Shown: piece after piece, positions 47,327-59,678 of the stretch
Numbering within the stretch: position 1 is the stretch's first letter
Layout of the letters: each line of letters begins with the position of its first letter
Program-made: the position numbers and the translations under genes
DNA from: Sesamum alatum
Taxonomy: Eukaryota; Streptophyta; Magnoliopsida; Lamiales; Pedaliaceae
Length of the DNA stretch: 64,000 nt
Assembly (NCBI GenBank): GCA_034509735.1
Contig: JACGWO010000002.1
Coordinates: forward strand, 48,667,115-48,731,114
Direction: 5' to 3'
Notes under the pieces: generated by a model
Told to the model about the DNA's origin: nothing
The model's input: only the letters and a program-made list of their open reading frames with translations
The model's database searches: none

Positions 47327-49486
47327 GTATTACTAACTTTTTGTTATGTCAATAATACCCTTAATATGATTTATTTTCATTCTTTATTCATCTTATTTAT
47401 TTATTTTTTGAAATATAATATATTAATTTATATATTTTTTTTATTTTTAATAATATATTTTAAAAATAAAATATTATTTATTATATGTACGTAAAGGTGA
47501 CGTGCCTCGTGTACTATCATATATACGGGCAAAAGTTAGTTGGTCGATCTGAAACATGAGATCGAGGATTCAAACGTAACTTAATGGGAGTCCATTGGAG
47601 AGCTGAGATCATATCTTGTCTGAAACCTTATCCAATTCGAAACGTATCTATTACGTAATTTTCTATGACCAGAAACATGTTAATGAAGCGGTGACCGTAG
47701 CTTTAATAATTCTGCCTTTAATTCATTTAGGCATGCCTACTTTAGAACGACACCGTAATTGAGAAGTTGACGAGAGTTAACCTATATGCTATCTTTTGAT
47801 ATTCATGCATTTAATACTTACCTAAATTCTTTGGCTTTTTTTTTTCTATTAATTATATCATTTAATATATTTAAATTTAAATATTTACTCAATACATAAA
47901 AAATTCAAATTAACAAATACACTCAAATAAATAAAATAAATAACAAACTACTGTAGAAGTAATAGACGTACATCCATATTCATACGACTCAAATTCACAT
48001 ATCAACCTTACCAATCAAACAAGACTTTATTGACGTTCTTTGGCTACATTTTGGGTTGGGGGAATGGTGTGAATAAATTATTTCAAATGACTCAATATGA
48101 AAAAAATTTGAAATTCATCAACATTTAACAAAACATAGTTTAAAATTAGAGGGAAAAGATTTGAAATTTTAAAATTCCACCAAACAAGAGTGATTTATTT
48201 TTAAGAATTTGAAGTTCAAATATCAAATGCAACCTTATTAATGTTTTATTTTTGAATTTTATGATTTAGCCCTATCATATTTCATATATTTTCTGAAAAA
48301 GAAAATATATTAGGTGTTTATTTTCAACTTGATTTATTTTTATTACAATGTTTTAGGAAAATCTTGTTGAAACTACGTTGCAAGAAGCATATGTTTGAAT
48401 TAATCAGTTCAAAATTTGCTCGCAGTTTTATTTTAAGAAATTTATGTAGTTTATATGCCACAAAATTTTTGTAAAATAAACTTTATTGTTGAAAAATATG
48501 GTTTAATTTTTTAAAATATAGTTGAAAAAATCAATCTATTATTGTTTCTTAAAATGTTTTCTGACTAATTTTGTGGGAGATGAAGAAACACGCTATTGGA
48601 ACAGAAAAGCACAGCGTGTGGCTTCTGTAAAATTGAAGTCGTGCTACACTAAAACCCCGCCTATGCCTATTTTTGGATAAAAATTACAATGAGTTTTCAC
48701 GAGATTTGATGTAACTGCAAATAACTTTCTCATTGATTGAAATATTACTGATATCTATTGATTTTAACAGTTGTCTATTAATTAATTCAATTCGTTAGTC
48801 ATTTTTAATAATTTTTATGGTGAATTGATCAAAACACCCTTATATAGTATGAATTATAATTATATTTGTTTTTGAAATTTTCTTGAATTTTTTTTTATAG
48901 ATTAAGTGGATATTTTTTTCACAAATTTTCAAAATTTCTCATTCACATCTTCGACTTTTTTATTTTTCATTTTCAAAAAGAGGAAAAATACAATAAGTAT
49001 AAAATTGATAATTCCATAAATTCATTCGAAAATTATATAATTTTATCAAATATTAGGAGTTTTATCTATACTAATACCCAGTCGACGTGGCTCCCTGTGT
49101 GCATGTAATGAATAATAATTTATATCTGTAAATTAAAAAGAATATATATAAACTAATACATCCTGTTTCTAAAAAGAAAGAGAAAGAAATAAAGAAAGGT
49201 AGAAAAAAGAAACTAACTTAGGGGTATTATGGAATAAAAAAAAAAAATTGGTGACGCGGTGTAAGTAATCACTCTTTGTAAGATTAAATTGCGTTTTCTT
49301 TTTATATTAATATAAATTAGTATAGATAAAAAGAAAAGATATTTATTATTCACAAATGGCAGTTTATGCACCGTGATACCAATTTTTTGGTATGTCGAAA
49401 TAAGCTTAAGTTAGTTTGATTTCATTTTTCTTCTTTCATTCTTTTTTTTTTTTTTCCGGACATGTAATGTGTTGGTTTATATATAG

Positions 49487-50262
49487 GGTTAAATACAATT
49501 ACCATCCCTGAAATATCCATCTTACATCAATTATACTCCTAAGGTATTAAAACTTTCAAAAACCCCTATAACCTTCTAACTCCTTTAATTTTTAAATTTA
49601 AAATATCCATTTTACTTTTAGTAAAACTTGCGTTCTAAAAAAAATAAAAAAATTTAAAATACCAAAACCACTATTTGTCGAAACTTTGTCTAGATTCCAA
49701 TTTCACTTGTTCATCGAACTCTTTTTATTTTTATAATTCTAAAGTATTTGGAGGTTATTTTATTTTAGTTTCACTTATTTGTCAAACCATGTAAGTGAAA
49801 AATAAATTTGTAAATGCATATAATTACCATATATATTATAAACATATATTAATTATATATTTTTTTATTAATTCATCAGCCATTTCAATTTTGTTAATTG
49901 TATATTTGTTTAAATAATATATATATATACATGTATAAATTTATTTTTAATTTAGTTTGACAAATAAGAGAAATTAAAATAAAATGAATTTCAAGTACTT
50001 TAGGATTATGAAAAAAAAAGGCTCGATGAAAGAGTGAAACTAGAATTAGATAGAGTTTCGACAAAAGTGATTTTGGTATTTTAGAAATCCCTTGAAATTT
50101 TTTTCATAATGTAATTTTTAGTAAGGGTAAAATGGACTTTTTAAACTTAATAAAAACAAAGGAGTTAGAAGGTCGTTTTTTTTTATTTTTTTTAAGATTT
50201 TAATACTTTAGGGAGTAATTTATGTCGGGTGAATACTTTAGGGGTGTTAACTGTATTTAATC
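49487..50262. repeat. Long inverted-repeat element
   Basis: GGTTAAATACAATTACCATC at the left matches the reverse complement of the right end (GATTAAATACAGTTAACACC), and pairing continues through 'aaggtattaaaactt', 'ccttctaactcctttaat' and 'agtttcgacaaa' words for most of the length. A duplication at the flanks is not clear. Confidence 0.6.
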
Positions 50263-50916
50263 ATTACATATATATTTATAAAAATTTTAAAGTATACAAT
50301 ATTATTTTATATCACAAGGACAACGTGTAATGATGATTAATAATCTTTTAATTATGCGGGTATTTATAATTGTAACAAATATAAAAAAACATGTTGTAGT
50401 TTTTCCATATATATATATATATAGATAGATATATCCAGAAAATATAGGATGCGAAACTCCGGGGATCACACATTCGACAAATCCAAACAGTCCAGCAGTC
50501 AACTGAAGAAGGCAACAGCTGGCGGCCTTTCGCCGTCATCAATCCAAAACCACTGCTTATTCTTGTGCTGCAAAATCGTTGGATTTGGCGGTGCAATTCG
50601 ATAAGCTCTCCTCCCTTGTTTCTATCTTTAGTTCTTGGCTAAATCCTTTCCGACGACAAACACGTTATTGTTATTGGGTGACCACGACGACTCCAACAAA
50701 GATTTGAGATAAGAATCAAGCTTCCCCGCGAGCTTGATAAGCGGAATTTTCCACATTTTTATCCTTCTTTCCTTCTCCTGGGATACTCTGTACATAGCCC
50801 TTTGATATCTGTGTTTGATTTCTTCTTCTGCTTCTTTCTCTAATCTTTTTTCTTGTTTTTGGTTTCCCCCTTTTTGTTCTCCTGTTGTGTGATTATTGGT
50901 TGAGGTTTGAGTAGTT

Positions 50917-51364
50917 ATGGCGTTGGTTGAGGCGTTCTTGGAGATTCTGAGGAGGCCGACGATTTGGGCGATGATAACAGGGATGATACAATTTATGGGG
51001 CCAGTTTGGATTGCTTTTCTATTGGGTATAATGGTGGGATGGGTTTGGAAACCTAGGTATAGGTGGGCTAGCTTAGGGAATTGTAAATTGGAATTTTCAG
51101 CACCTTCTTCACCTGCTGCTTTGGTTCCTTCTCCCGGTGAAGGATTTGGTTCGACTCAGAGCTTGGATTCTTGCAAGGCTAAGGGTGCAAGTTTTCGTTC
51201 TTGTGCGTTGGATAACGGAATGGGGAAGGAACAAATTGCTTCGCCGGCTGTTGATGACGCCGTTTGCAGGTGATTTTTCAGCATAATATATATGTATTGT
51301 GGTGTAATCCAGATATTTCATTGTAACATTGTTAATATGTTGATGTTGTATTCGTTTGATTCAT

Positions 51365-51404
<40 letters not shown>

Positions 51405-54379
51405 AGGGGGCTAGTTCCAACTGTGAATAAACTGGCAATTGATGTATTAAACTGGTCGTGTTGCAAAGGTATAAGATATCTGCTGTATAGGCAGGTTTTT
51501 CTTAAGTCTGTGGCTTTTCTTTAAGTTTTAAATTTCATTCAGTTATTAAATGATTTGAATAGTTACTATGAGTCTTGATGTCATACTACTTGATTAGGAA
51601 AACATTCAAGATCATTACGCAGTCTATTGCCGAATATTTGCGCTGTGTTGTAAACTCATAGCTTTATCATGTAATCCTTGAATTCCATTGAAGCCTCCAA
51701 AATACTTGTATGGTTAGAATTTTGGTGCCGTATTTATTAAGAGCAATCTATCTAGCTTCATCGTCTGTTCCCGCTGGATCAATATTTGTCTCATGTATTT
51801 CCGAAGCATGGACATGGCAGTAGTTGAACTTGGCACTCGGAGTCGGCGTGCACACTAATAAATGAACATTAGTGAGATAAGAGAATTACTTCTGCTTCTA
51901 TATTTATTGGGCACAACTTTCTCATGACTGTATTTGCTTGTATAGTTCATCAGAATTGGGAACGGAAGACGGTGTGCTTGTTACATATGAGGATTTAGAA
52001 CATTTGTGCCATCTGGTTGAGAGGAAAGATGAAGGCCCCCCATGGAAGCATGTGATGGATCGTTCAACCCAAAATATGAGCTACCAGGCATGGCAGAGAG
52101 AACCTGAGGTACTTATTAGAGTCTTTCAGGATCCATCTTCCTTGGAGCAATTTGTTATTGCCTTGTGTGTGAAAAATGGCAGTGTACCTTCTACTTGTTG
52201 TCTGTGCAATTTTTATATGCTTAATGGTTTCCCGGTGGTTTGTCAGACTGGTCCTCCTCAATATTGCAGCAGAACTGTTTATGAGGACGCAACTCCTGAA
52301 TTATTAAGGGACTTTTTCTGGGATGATGAATTCCGACTGAAGTGGGACGATATGCTTATACATGCTTCGATTTTGGAAGAATGCCCCACAACAGGAACGA
52401 TGATGGTTCATTGGATACGGAAGGTTAGGAAATGAGATCAGTTGTAATATGGTTCCTGTATGTCATCTTGTTATCATAATTCCGAGTATGGATATCTGAC
52501 AGTTTTGTGCAGTTCCCATTTTTCTGTAGTGACAGAGAATACATTATAGGCCGTCGAATATGGGAATCAGGAAGATCGTATTACTGTGTGACTAAGGTAA
52601 AGCCAGATGGACATTTTATTTGGTTCGCTTTCTCTTATTTCCAGATTCTTTTTCAAATACTTATGCAGGAAAATGTTTAAAACTTGTCTAATGTTGCCTA
52701 AGGTAAAGCCAGACGGGCATTTTATTTGGTTCGTTTTCTCTTATTTCTCGATTCTTTTTCAAATACTTACGCAGGAAAATGTTTAATAATTGTCTAATGT
52801 TGCCTATAAAGCCAAAATAGCAAAATCAAATTTTACCACTTTCTAAAGACTAACTGTTCCAACTTTCCGCAAATACAAATCCTATATTTGGGACGATTGT
52901 CCCTTCAATGATGTTGGAAACACCAGATCTTAAGACTGCATATGCCAATAGTAAGAGCATCCAGTTTGTTTGTGTTTTTTCCAGTTTTCAGTGGAAAATG
53001 TGTTTTCAATTTTGTATATATTTTCATGTGCAACGAGAATATATTTGGATTAGTTAATGAGAGTGTGTTTTGTATTAAATTATGGTGTCAAGTCAATATA
53101 TTTCCAATGACAATACATATAAACAAAGATGTTTTCACTTTAATTAGTATTTCCAAAACTGAAAACTGAAAATGAAAACACAAACAAGTAAGAGCGAATT
53201 TTCCAATTTTAGGGTATTAATTCTGCTGGTAACAAATTGCTCCCCTAACACCTTAAGTTTAGTAATGTTGAGATTCTTGACCACTCCTTTCCTTTTTCCT
53301 TCTATACAAGATAGCCATGCACACTGATGCAGTGATGAGGACAAGGGCGTACAGAGGGTGTTATAATGAACAAAAAGTATATATGTAACAGTTCCTTCAC
53401 TTGCACAATCAGGATCAGAATGTTCACCCCTCTGGTTGAAAGGAATAATAATTAATTACAAAAAAGATCTCTCTCATTTTGATCACAAGATTCTGCACTT
53501 TTATTGACTTCTCTTATCTTATTATATCCTTGTGCTTAGTTTGATGGTGTCCAGTCTGACAGCCGTTTTGTTTCTGAAACAGGGGGTTCCCTGTCTTTCT
53601 GTTCCGAGGAGAGACAAACCGAGACGGGTTGATCTTTACTACTCGAGTTGGTACATCAAAGCAGGTAAAAAGTTAATTATCCTACTTCTTCGAAATATTT
53701 GAGTTTCCAGTAGATAGATAGCATAATTTTCGAAATTGGCACCTACACAAGTAGATAGTTTTCATCTCTGAATCTTGGTGGAGCTATGAAAATTTTATGG
53801 TCGTCCGAACATTAAAAGCAATGAGGTATGTTCCTAGGAACATACTTGTTGCCAGTTTCCTGTCTCTCTCTATAAAAATGGAGCTTGTTTGTCGTGAAAA
53901 TCCTTCTTTTGTTTGAACCAGTGGAGTCAAGAAAAGGAAATGGGCAATTGTCTGCATGTGAGGTGATACTCTTTCACCATGAAGACATGGGCATCCCATG
54001 GGAAATTGCAAAGTTTGGGGTGCGTCAGGGTATGTGGGGAACGGTGAAAAATATCGAGCGTGGTTTCCGGGCTTACCAAAAGCACAGATTATCCGGAGCA
54101 CCCATCTCCCGTCATGCATTTATGGCTCAAGTTAACACAAAACTTGACCCGGACTACCTGAAGACTTTGGAAGGTGAAGGAGATTCATCAGAAACACAAC
54201 CACTAGACTTGGCCGACGAGAAACCAAAGTGTCTGAACATACCCAAGCTCCTCATAATTGGTGGGGCGGTTGCTGTTGCCTGTAGTCTCGACCGAGGATT
54301 CTTGACCAAGACACTCATATTTGGTGTTGCAAGAAGGTTTGGAAACATAGGAAGGAGAGCATGTCCGGGGGCAAACTGA
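50917..54379 (+). CDS. START-domain lipid-binding membrane protein
   Basis: Plant protein of the StAR-related lipid-transfer (START/polyketide cyclase) superfamily. CDS exons: 50917-51269, 51946-52108, 52247-52423, 52513-52596, 53583-53664, 53922-54379; 438 aa. The N-terminus has a hydrophobic segment at about residues 18-45 (MIQFMGPVWIAFLLGIMVGWVW), probably a membrane anchor. The START domain runs from about 130 to 360, with FFWDDEFR, FPFFCSDREYIIGRRIW and EVILFHHEDMGIP blocks typical of the plant group that includes AT5G54170 and AT1G64720. A second hydrophobic stretch lies near the C-terminus (LLIIGGAVAVACSL). The ligand is unknown. Intron 2 is 138 nt, in frame and stop-free. Intron 4 holds a tandem duplication and a MITE. 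A 62-nt possible cassette exon in intron 1 would shift the frame and is left out. Confidence 0.93.
51367..51400. repeat. (TG)17 microsatellite in START intron 1
   Basis: Uninterrupted TG dinucleotides directly before a possible TTTTAG splice acceptor at 51406. Confidence 0.95.
52109..52246 (+). other. Stop-free in-frame intron (exitron-like) of the START gene
   Basis: 138 nt, flanked by GAG|GTACTT and TTTGTCAG|ACTGG. Its length is divisible by three and it has no stop in the reading frame, so retention would insert 46 residues between REPE and TGPPQY without breaking the protein. The homologous plant proteins, as I recall them, run directly across this point, so splicing is the default. Confidence 0.7.
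52592..52803 (+). repeat. 106-bp tandem duplication including a 5' splice site
   Basis: Two near-identical copies (52592-52697 and 52698-52803) begin CTAAGGTAAAGCCAGA. The first copy holds the real exon 4 donor (GT at 52597); the second carries the same donor sequence (GT at 52703), so intron 4 has a duplicate 5' splice site 106 nt downstream. Confidence 0.9.
52959..53186. mobile_element. MITE in START intron 4
   Basis: 228 bp with inverted ends (gtttgtttgtg...cagttttcagt against its complement near 53160-53186), flanked by an exact 9-bp duplication AGTAAGAGC at 52950-52958 and 53187-53195. The left end has a few unpaired bases before the match starts. Confidence 0.65.
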
Positions 54380-54777
54380 CCAAATATTAGTTTACAATTC
54401 TCATTTGTTCGTTTTTGGTTGACCGATTAGTTTGAATTTTCGCACGCTTCATAAGGAGCTGTGGTTGCTTTCGCTGCTGAGGAGCGATACATAGTGGCAA
54501 AACAATGTTATAGAAGACCTGTAAGTTTACAGATACATTATACCTGATCTTACATGTACTAGTCTTTTGTCTCTAAAAGTTTGACTTCTCTAAGTAATTT
54601 TCGGCCGTCTATCTGTTCCGTCTGTCGAACGGAACGGCCATGGCGTAAGCCGTGATGAGTGGCTCAAAATTGCTCGGAGGGGCCGTATACGTATTTTTAC
54701 AGGTTTATTTTGTTCGTTTTGTGGAGTTAAAGATGTTGTGTTATAATTGGTAATTCGCAATTTACCCATGTATGATA
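54380..54777. other. 3' flank of the START gene
   Basis: Probably 3'UTR in its first part. A small hairpin GTTCCG..CGGAAC sits near 54618-54638. No other feature seen before the hAT element. Confidence 0.35.
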
Positions 54778-54785
54778 TATCGAAT

Positions 54786-55574
54786 TAGGTCTGTTAATGG
54801 GCGTGTATTATTTTACCTGGATTCAGATTCGGATTCAATAAATATCCATAATTATTATTTATAGATTCTATCCAGATTTTACTCGTACAATACTCTTTGG
54901 TCTTATCCTTGGTATATTCATAAAAATTGTGTCCAATTTGGGTCTTACCTATGGTAAAATGAATGAAGTATTATAAATATGTTTTTGGTAACGATATTAT
55001 CAGAATATATTACTAAATTAATTTAATAAAAATATTTCATAAACTTTCAATTGATAAAATAAATTAAATGTTATTCGATTTTTTAACATGTATAAATTAA
55101 ACATTATTGAAATATAAATAAGGGTTTTGACTTTTATCAAATATTAGACTGTTATTAATCTATTACACAATCTATATACATTCGAAATACGAAGAGAGAT
55201 CGAAGAACGGTAGGAAAAAAATAAATATGAGCATCGTATTTTAACTTTGAAATATTATTTTTATCGACTTGAAAATGCATTTAAGTTTAATTTCATGAAT
55301 TTTTTACAATTTAAATTCAAACAAATCTTATCAGTTTCATATGTTAGTCGAGCTTAACTAATTTTAGATGACAAGTAAACCGAGCCTATAAAAATTTACA
55401 AATTCAACGAATTTTTAGATATTACCCATTTAATATCCATACCCACAGATATTTTAGGGTCTAGACCCTATCCATACTCAAAGTACTTATTTCAATGGTT
55501 ATGGGTCCGGGTATGGGTCCAATATAAAATCATTAGATCCGGGTCTGAGTATTACCCGTCCATTGACAGGTCTA
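54786..55574. mobile_element. hAT-type MITE, 789 bp
   Basis: Starts TAGGTCTGTTAATGGGCG and, from the other end, TAGACCTGTCAATGGACG, followed on both sides by CGGAT/GGGTC-rich subterminal sequence typical of plant hAT non-autonomous elements. It is flanked by TATCGAAT (54778-54785) and TATCGAAC (55575-55582), an 8-bp duplication with one mismatch. No transposase coding. Confidence 0.8.
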
Positions 55575-55582
55575 TATCGAAC

Positions 55583-56583
55583 CGGCAGACAGTATCCCTG
55601 GGATTACCTCCCTCAGTTCTTAGAAAATGTACAAAATAATATCTTGAGCTCATGAGGTGATCATCACGCTCTTTTTCTATGATTTTATTTTATATATACA
55701 AATTTATGGTTTATATTATCTTTTACTTAAATCTGTCGTGTATATTTGAGATATAAATCAAATTGTTAAACTCATCTGGATTAAATTAATGACTCAAATT
55801 TGTATAAACTACAAAATAAATTTATACAATATGTATACACATATATACTTAGATATACAACATATACGTGAACTACAGAATTAATAAAGAAAAACACACA
55901 CAAAATCAGTGGTTGGAGCAAGACCCAAGGGGAGGCTGCACAGGCGGGCGGGAGATTTGAATAAGGTATTACATGAATTGTAGAGTATTATTTATAATTT
56001 ATGAACCGTTGATTTGTGTTAAATAAGACTCACATATACGAAGGAACTCATCCATGTGAAGGCGCTTTTTGCTCATTATGCACAAGAGCCCTAAGGGACA
56101 TTTGCAATTTACACGTGCTTTTCCATGGTCGGTTAGTTATGTAATACAACATCTGATTATGTTTCAAGAGCGCACTCTCTCTTTTTAATATGTACCAATA
56201 CAACTTATTTGAGGTGGCTTGTGTCGTCTTTTAACTACCAACATATTAACATGTTTATTTTTACTCATAGTAATCATTTGTTCCATTTTAAACTATACAT
56301 CGATTTTTATTTTTAAAATTTGCATCGTATCTATCTGATTACACGTGCAGGTATTACTTGCCATGGCAGTGAGTAAAATGTAAAAGCAAAAATACAAAAA
56401 CTAAAATTTTGAAGCGTGAAGTTGCAGTCACCACAGAATCGTCTCATCATATATGTATATATATACAAGAGTACATTGGTTCAACTATTTCAAGAACTCA
56501 ACACACCAAATATGATATCATGACCCTTTTTAACACAAAGAACAAAATTTTGAAGGAACAAAAACAACACTATGAATTAACAT
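55583..56583. other. Gene-free AT-rich stretch
   Basis: No exon supported. A motif pair reading aaatttgcatcgtat.tatctgattacacgtgca near 56320-56350 is echoed at 57510-57545, indicating a dispersed repeat. The last part may be the 3'UTR of the small gene ending at 56584. Confidence 0.4.
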
Positions 56584-56799
56584 CTAACGGGCTACGATGG
56601 TTTCAAAGCAGAACAAACCATCAAACTCTGGAGCCAGCTTTGGCTCTGCAGCAGCAGTCTTCACATCCCTCTTCACAGCTTCTGCCGCCGTCGTGGTGGT
56701 GGAAGCCCGCCGCAGGTTTGTTGGGAGGTTTCTGGCAAAGAGATAGAGGCCCGCAGCAGCAGCAGCCGGTGCTGTAATGTAAACACTGCTCAGAGCCAT
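56584..56799 (-). CDS. Small protein with C-terminal APEFDGLxCFET motif
   Basis: 71 aa, single exon. Residues about 5-24 are Ala-rich and hydrophobic (YITAPAAAAAGLYLFA), possibly a membrane or targeting segment, followed by a basic Thr/Ala-rich linker. The last 18 residues (KLAPEFDGLFCFETIVAR) resemble the end of the protein at 62936-63178, which supports both as real genes. A TATA-like CTATAAAG lies on the minus strand at 56888-56881, 82 bp upstream of the ATG. The family is an uncharacterised plant small-protein family. I recall a small gene next to the START gene in Arabidopsis (AT5G54165 area), but cannot confirm the identity. Confidence 0.65.
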   Translation of the reverse strand: MALSSVYITAPAAAAAGLYLFARNLPTNLRRASTTTTAAEAVKRDVKTAAAEPKLAPEFDGLFCFETIVAR

Positions 56800-56880
56800 T
56801 TTTCCTCCTCCTCAGATCCTAACACTTTTCTTTGTGTTTTTGTCTTCAGCTCAATTGATCATGACTTGTAATTTGCATGT

Positions 56881-56888
56881 CTTTATAG
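56881..56888 (-). promoter_or_regulatory. TATA-like box of the 71-aa gene
   Basis: CTATAAAG on the minus strand, 82 bp upstream of the start codon at 56799. Confidence 0.4.
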
Positions 56889-59263
56889 ACACATGACATG
56901 AGAGAGACAAGGCAAAACACGATTTAAGGACTTCATTTGAGGTTTAAAAGCGTGGTTTCAATTTGTGGGCCTGAGGAAACAAAGGCGTTTTAAGCCATTG
57001 ATTTATGAACGAATGTTATTTTATTTAATGGCCAAATATGTACTCTACTGCAACAACCTTTTTCTTTTTCAGTTGGATTTTGTGAAAGAATTTGAAAAGC
57101 TAGCTATTTTGGGGTTGAGTTTAGCGACTATTCTTGTGTTAGCTTTTAAGTCGTTAGATGCTATAATCAGCGCTTTTTTATTGTGTTTGTAAATTGTGGA
57201 TATGCATGCATCCACGTGGTTATTAATTTATTTTCAAGATATTATTGATAACGTAAATATATATTTTTCTTTTTTTTTTTTAAAAAAAAAAAGCATTTTA
57301 CCGGAAATATCTAGAGAGCTCTATGATGGTATTTTTGTACTTTTTTAAGATACAAATTATACCATTAAATATTTTTATCAGATAATTACCTATTTATTTT
57401 AAAAGGAAAATGTCATTTTTTAACCGTAGTGTACTGCCATATTTATTCTCAATTTTCACTTATGTTAATCGCCTTATCTATTTTAAATTACATATTAATT
57501 TTTATTTTTAAAATTTATAGCGTATTTATCTAACTATATACGCACAAGTACTGTTTATCAGGATGACTATATATCTAAAATGGGTAAGAAAAGCGTGCTT
57601 AAGAGAAACGCTTTCTTAGATTTCAATTGATAATTTTTTTGTGTTTTCATAAGAACCAAAGATATTATTCTTCGTATGGTTTTTTAAAAGAGAAGGAATA
57701 ATTCTTTCTCTTATCTTCAATCTGCCACGTTTTGTACCAATGCATTTTTTTTAATAAATTAGTAATATATCTTGTATCAAATAGAATAAAAATTATAAAA
57801 AAATTTAAAATAAAAAATTCAATCTGATCCCAATATCAAAAGTATAATACACTTCAAAATCATATTCTTTTATTAGGATCTTGGACAAACTCAATGATCC
57901 GACCCTAGATGTCAGCCCACCCGCCCGTGAAATTTGTCGATACGTCTACTTTTTTTTTATATATATATGTATGAACCGATAAACTATTATTTATTTTTAG
58001 TAAATTTTTTATAATCATTCGTATCAAATATCTAACAACTTACCAACAACTATAAAATTTATACTAATCACCTAATTACTATGAAGTAGAAGTACACTTA
58101 CTATTACAAGTCAAATAACATCCCATACTAGCGTAGTTCGAACCCATGACCTTAAGAGTACCTTTACAAACTCGATATTTGCAATGTCATTTGTGTAGAT
58201 TTTTATCTACTTATTCAGTATATTAAGGGAGAGGATCTTTAGATTAAAAAAAATTAATAATTTAATAATTTATATTTATTCATCTAACTTCTCACTATCT
58301 TTTAATTGTTTTTTTTTAAAATTTTCAGGCATCCATTTTTGTCACCATGGCTTATAAATTTAACATTAACTTATTATTTTATATATATATATTATTAAAT
58401 ATAAGTATTTTGTTTTAAATGGTATTGTAAAATTTGCATAGATATAGTGTACTAATCGAAAATATGAATTGTTGAAATAAAAACCCAGACAGAAGACATT
58501 GATTGGGTTACAAGATATTCACGTGGAGTCATATTATGTGATTGGAGAAGTATCTATATTTTTATATAATTGAAAACATATTCTTTATATATTTAATTTG
58601 TTTGAGTCATTATTTTTTTAATTTATCTTTTTGAACATTCATTTTTTTTTTGGCCATTTAACTTCTCATTTACCTCTCTTTTCAAATTCCGCATCTTTTT
58701 TCATAATATTTAAATTTATTCTATTTTTTATTTTTCCAATTAATATATACTATTGTAAAATAATAATTACTTTTGAAATTTTAAAATTAATTTTGTATGC
58801 ATATTTGAGTGTGTTTCATATACTAATCTATACTATTAATAAAGCACCATGAGTCATTTGGTGTGTTTCAAACATGTTTTCACTGAAATACCCTTTTTAA
58901 CCTACATGAAAGTAATTATCTATTTTACATCTTTTTATAGTGGGAGTTATCAATTAATACTTAATTTAATTGGTGTCACTTAAAATCTTGCCTACAAACA
59001 TTAAAATATTTTTATTTTTTGTGATTGTAAAAATCTTCTGAAAGTTTAAAATGCGCTTTTTGTATTTAATTCATCATTATATATAAAGCTAGAAACTTAA
59101 TAATTTTCACAAAATACACTAATTTTTATTAACTATTGTTTCTTCATAAATATATTATTATAACAAAAGACATAAATATCATTTTTTTTTTAAAATTTTG
59201 CACAGACATCAATTGTGCCAAAATCCTATTCTATACTTTATTATTAAGTGATAGCAACCTTTT
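56889..59263. other. Gene-free AT-rich stretch before the MULE
   Basis: No supported exon. There is a reverse tRNA-like B-box remnant near 58137-58156 and a sequence TCTATACTATTAATAAAGCA at 58827-58846 that looks like a Helitron 5' end without an identifiable 3' end. Confidence 0.4.
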
Positions 59264-59420
59264 GGGAAAATCGTATTTTTGGTCCCATATTTTAGGGCCA
59301 TTTTTGATTTGGTCCCATTTGTTACATTTGTATCACATTTAGTCTCATTTCCTCCGATTTTTCTCACTTGTAGTCCCAAACGAAATTTTCCGTTAAATTG
59401 TTAACGGCGAAATCACGTGC
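59264..59420 (+). repeat. MULE left terminal inverted repeat
   Basis: Matches the reverse complement of 61925-62081 with a few differences, including tggtccca, acaaatg/cat, ccgttaa and gttaacgg words near the inner end. Confidence 0.85.
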
Positions 59421-59678
59421 CACACGTGTGGCCGTTAAACGTATGATTTTGGGTGGAAAAATGAACACGTGAAACTCACGTGTTCTCTCTATCATCCCAC
59501 TCAATCGTCCTTGGTGAAATTTTCCCCAAAATCAGAAACCCTCACCACACTTTTCTCTCAAAATCAAAATTCCTAAAATTAAACCCAACCCAAATCACAC
59601 TATACAACCTCAGCAAATCGAAGAAGTCGAAGAAGAAAACGTGGATTAAGTGCTACAATTGAAGGAGGAAGCGGGGGA

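Larger units (their letters stand above)
44048..50916. other. 6.9-kb gene-free, very AT-rich region
   Basis: No supported exon. It contains a foldback (44218-44762), a TIR element with a GC-rich core (46219-47326), an inverted-repeat element (49487-50262), and tcaaatgact-type dispersed repeat sequence at 48060-48240. The final 400 bp (about 50500-50916) is probably promoter and 5'UTR of the START gene. Confidence 0.5.

Noticed and set aside
49069..49323. Opposed TCTATACTAAT words as Helitron or TIR ends
   Set aside because: The inverted match is only about 15 bp, the CTRRT end is not exact and no duplication is visible.
51407..51468. 62-nt possible cassette exon in START intron 1 (TTTTAG acceptor after the TG run, AAAG|GTATAA donor)
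   Set aside because: Inclusion shifts the frame and soon meets a stop, while joining 51269 directly to 51946 keeps the frame and the family sequence. It could still be an alternative, NMD-targeted exon.
54618..54638. GTTCCG..CGGAAC hairpin after the START gene
   Set aside because: A six-base stem in a eukaryotic 3' flank is not evidence for a terminator.
58827..58846. Helitron-like 5' end TCTATACTATTAATAAAGCA
   Set aside because: No CTRRT end with hairpin was found in a sensible position; the MULE may interrupt it.
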